From an uncultured Leptospiraceae bacterium (GTDB taxonomy: Bacteria; Spirochaetota; Leptospiria; Leptospirales; Leptospiraceae), in contig CALDSP010000283.1 of NCBI GenBank assembly GCA_937924465.1, positions 1 to 6,637 of the forward strand: 6,637 nucleotides of DNA, in the 5' to 3' direction. The position numbers were made by a program, and so were the translations under genes. The number at the start of each line of letters is the position of its first letter. The stretch's first letter is position 1. This document shows positions 5,970 to 6,637 of the stretch, in pieces. The notes under the pieces were generated by a model. It saw only the letters and a program-made list of their open reading frames with translations, was not told the origin of the DNA and did no database searches.

Positions 5970-6637
5970 ATGGATTCTGCCATATCTCTGGAAAACATAA
6001 ATAAATTTTTTGGACGACTGCACGCTGTTAAAAATTTAAACCTAAAAATTCCTAAAGGCATTTATTTAGCTCTACTGGGACCAAACGGAGCCGGAAAAAC
6101 AACTTTAGTGGAAATGATCGAAGGAATCCAAACGCCTAGCTCTGGAAAAATTTCTATTTTTGGAATGAACTGGAAAGAGCACGAAAGAGAATTACGAAAA
6201 ATTTTGGGTTTCTCCCTTCAAGAAACCCGTTTTATAGACAAACTCACAACAGAAGAAACCCTTTCTTTATTTGCTAGCCTGTATTCGGCTCCAAAATCCA
6301 AAGTAAAAGAAATGCTTGAACTAACAGGCCTAGATTCTAAAGCAAAGTCTTATACAGAAAATCTTTCGGGAGGACAAAAGCAAAAATTAGCTTTGTGTGT
6401 GGCAATTATAAATTCTCCTAAACTTCTTATCTTAGACGAACCAACTACGGGCTTAGATCCGAAAGCAAGAAGGGAAATCTGGGATATTTTACTGAAATTA
6501 AAAACACAAAATACAACTATGATATTGACAACTCACTACATGGAAGAAGCTGAAAAGTTATGTGATAGAATTGTATTTGTGAATAATGGAACTATACTCG
6601 CAGATGGAACCTTGCAAGAGCTTTTACTTTCTAAGAA
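5970..6637 (+). CDS. ABC transporter ATP-binding protein, ABC-2/CcmA type (runs off right edge)
   Basis: The frame is open from the ATG at 5970 to the window end: 222 codons, no stop, covering nearly the whole nucleotide-binding domain. It hydrolyses ATP on the cytoplasmic face to drive a partner permease that should lie downstream. Motifs: A-loop aromatics F13/F14, Walker A GPNGAGKTT (37-45), Q-loop Q84 (FSLQET), signature LSGGQKQKL (132-140), Walker B LLILDEPTTGLDP (152-164) with catalytic E157, and H-loop H189 (LTTHYMEEAE). This style (EPTTGLDP, THYMEEAE, DGTLQEL) is typical of ABC-2 exporters of drugs, polysaccharides or lipids; the substrate cannot be told. Upstream in the same frame there is a stop at 5925-5927 and no other start codon, so the ATG is the only choice. 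It has no clear ribosome binding site. It is transcribed away from the VKOR-DsbA operon. Confidence 0.93.
   Translation, partial: MDSAISLENINKFFGRLHAVKNLNLKIPKGIYLALLGPNGAGKTTLVEMIEGIQTPSSGKISIFGMNWKEHERELRKILGFSLQETRFIDKLTTEETLSLFASLYSAPKSKVKEMLELTGLDSKAKSYTENLSGGQKQKLALCVAIINSPKLLILDEPTTGLDPKARREIWDILLKLKTQNTTMILTTHYMEEAEKLCDRIVFVNNGTILADGTLQELLLSK

Overview
The window comes from an AT-rich bacterial chromosome (GC about one third by eye). The cell is probably diderm, because one gene encodes a membrane enzyme with a periplasmic thiol-oxidase domain. The protein styles (PolA N-terminus, VKOR-DsbA fusion, class II LysRS, class II photolyase) are compatible with a Leptospira-like spirochaete or a relative. 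That is a weak guess from memory, with no phylogenetic test. All genes use standard stop codons, and no mobile element, phage gene, CRISPR array, tRNA or rRNA is visible.

Layout, left to right. Positions 1-833 (minus) hold the 5' part of a DNA polymerase I gene, covering the 5'-nuclease domain; it continues past the left edge. Positions 834-955 are a very AT-rich gap that holds the polA ribosome binding site and a near-palindrome. Positions 956-5762 hold four minus-strand genes packed as one apparent operon. In transcription order they are a VKOR-DsbA fusion (4554-5762), class II lysyl-tRNA synthetase lysS (3048-4547), an unrecognised six-helix membrane protein with a GTG start (2452-3042), and a class II CPD photolyase (956-2452). 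The spacings are 6 nt, 5 nt and a 1-nt TAATG overlap, so translation is probably coupled. Positions 5763-5969 are a 207-bp divergent intergenic region with several inverted repeats. From 5970 to the right edge, on the plus strand, is an ABC-2-type transporter ATPase cut by the window end.

Functionally the operon combines periplasmic disulfide formation, lysine-tRNA charging, an orphan membrane protein and light-driven repair of UV dimers. Pol I next door is also a repair enzyme but has its own leader. I see no single pathway joining them, and the cluster reads as housekeeping genes sharing a transcript. I found no convincing new multi-gene system. The points most worth a second look are the orphan membrane protein, the structured divergent promoter region (a 7-bp dyad with 4-bp spacer, plus two interleaved 8-bp inverted repeats), and the near absence of Shine-Dalgarno sequences ahead of most starts.
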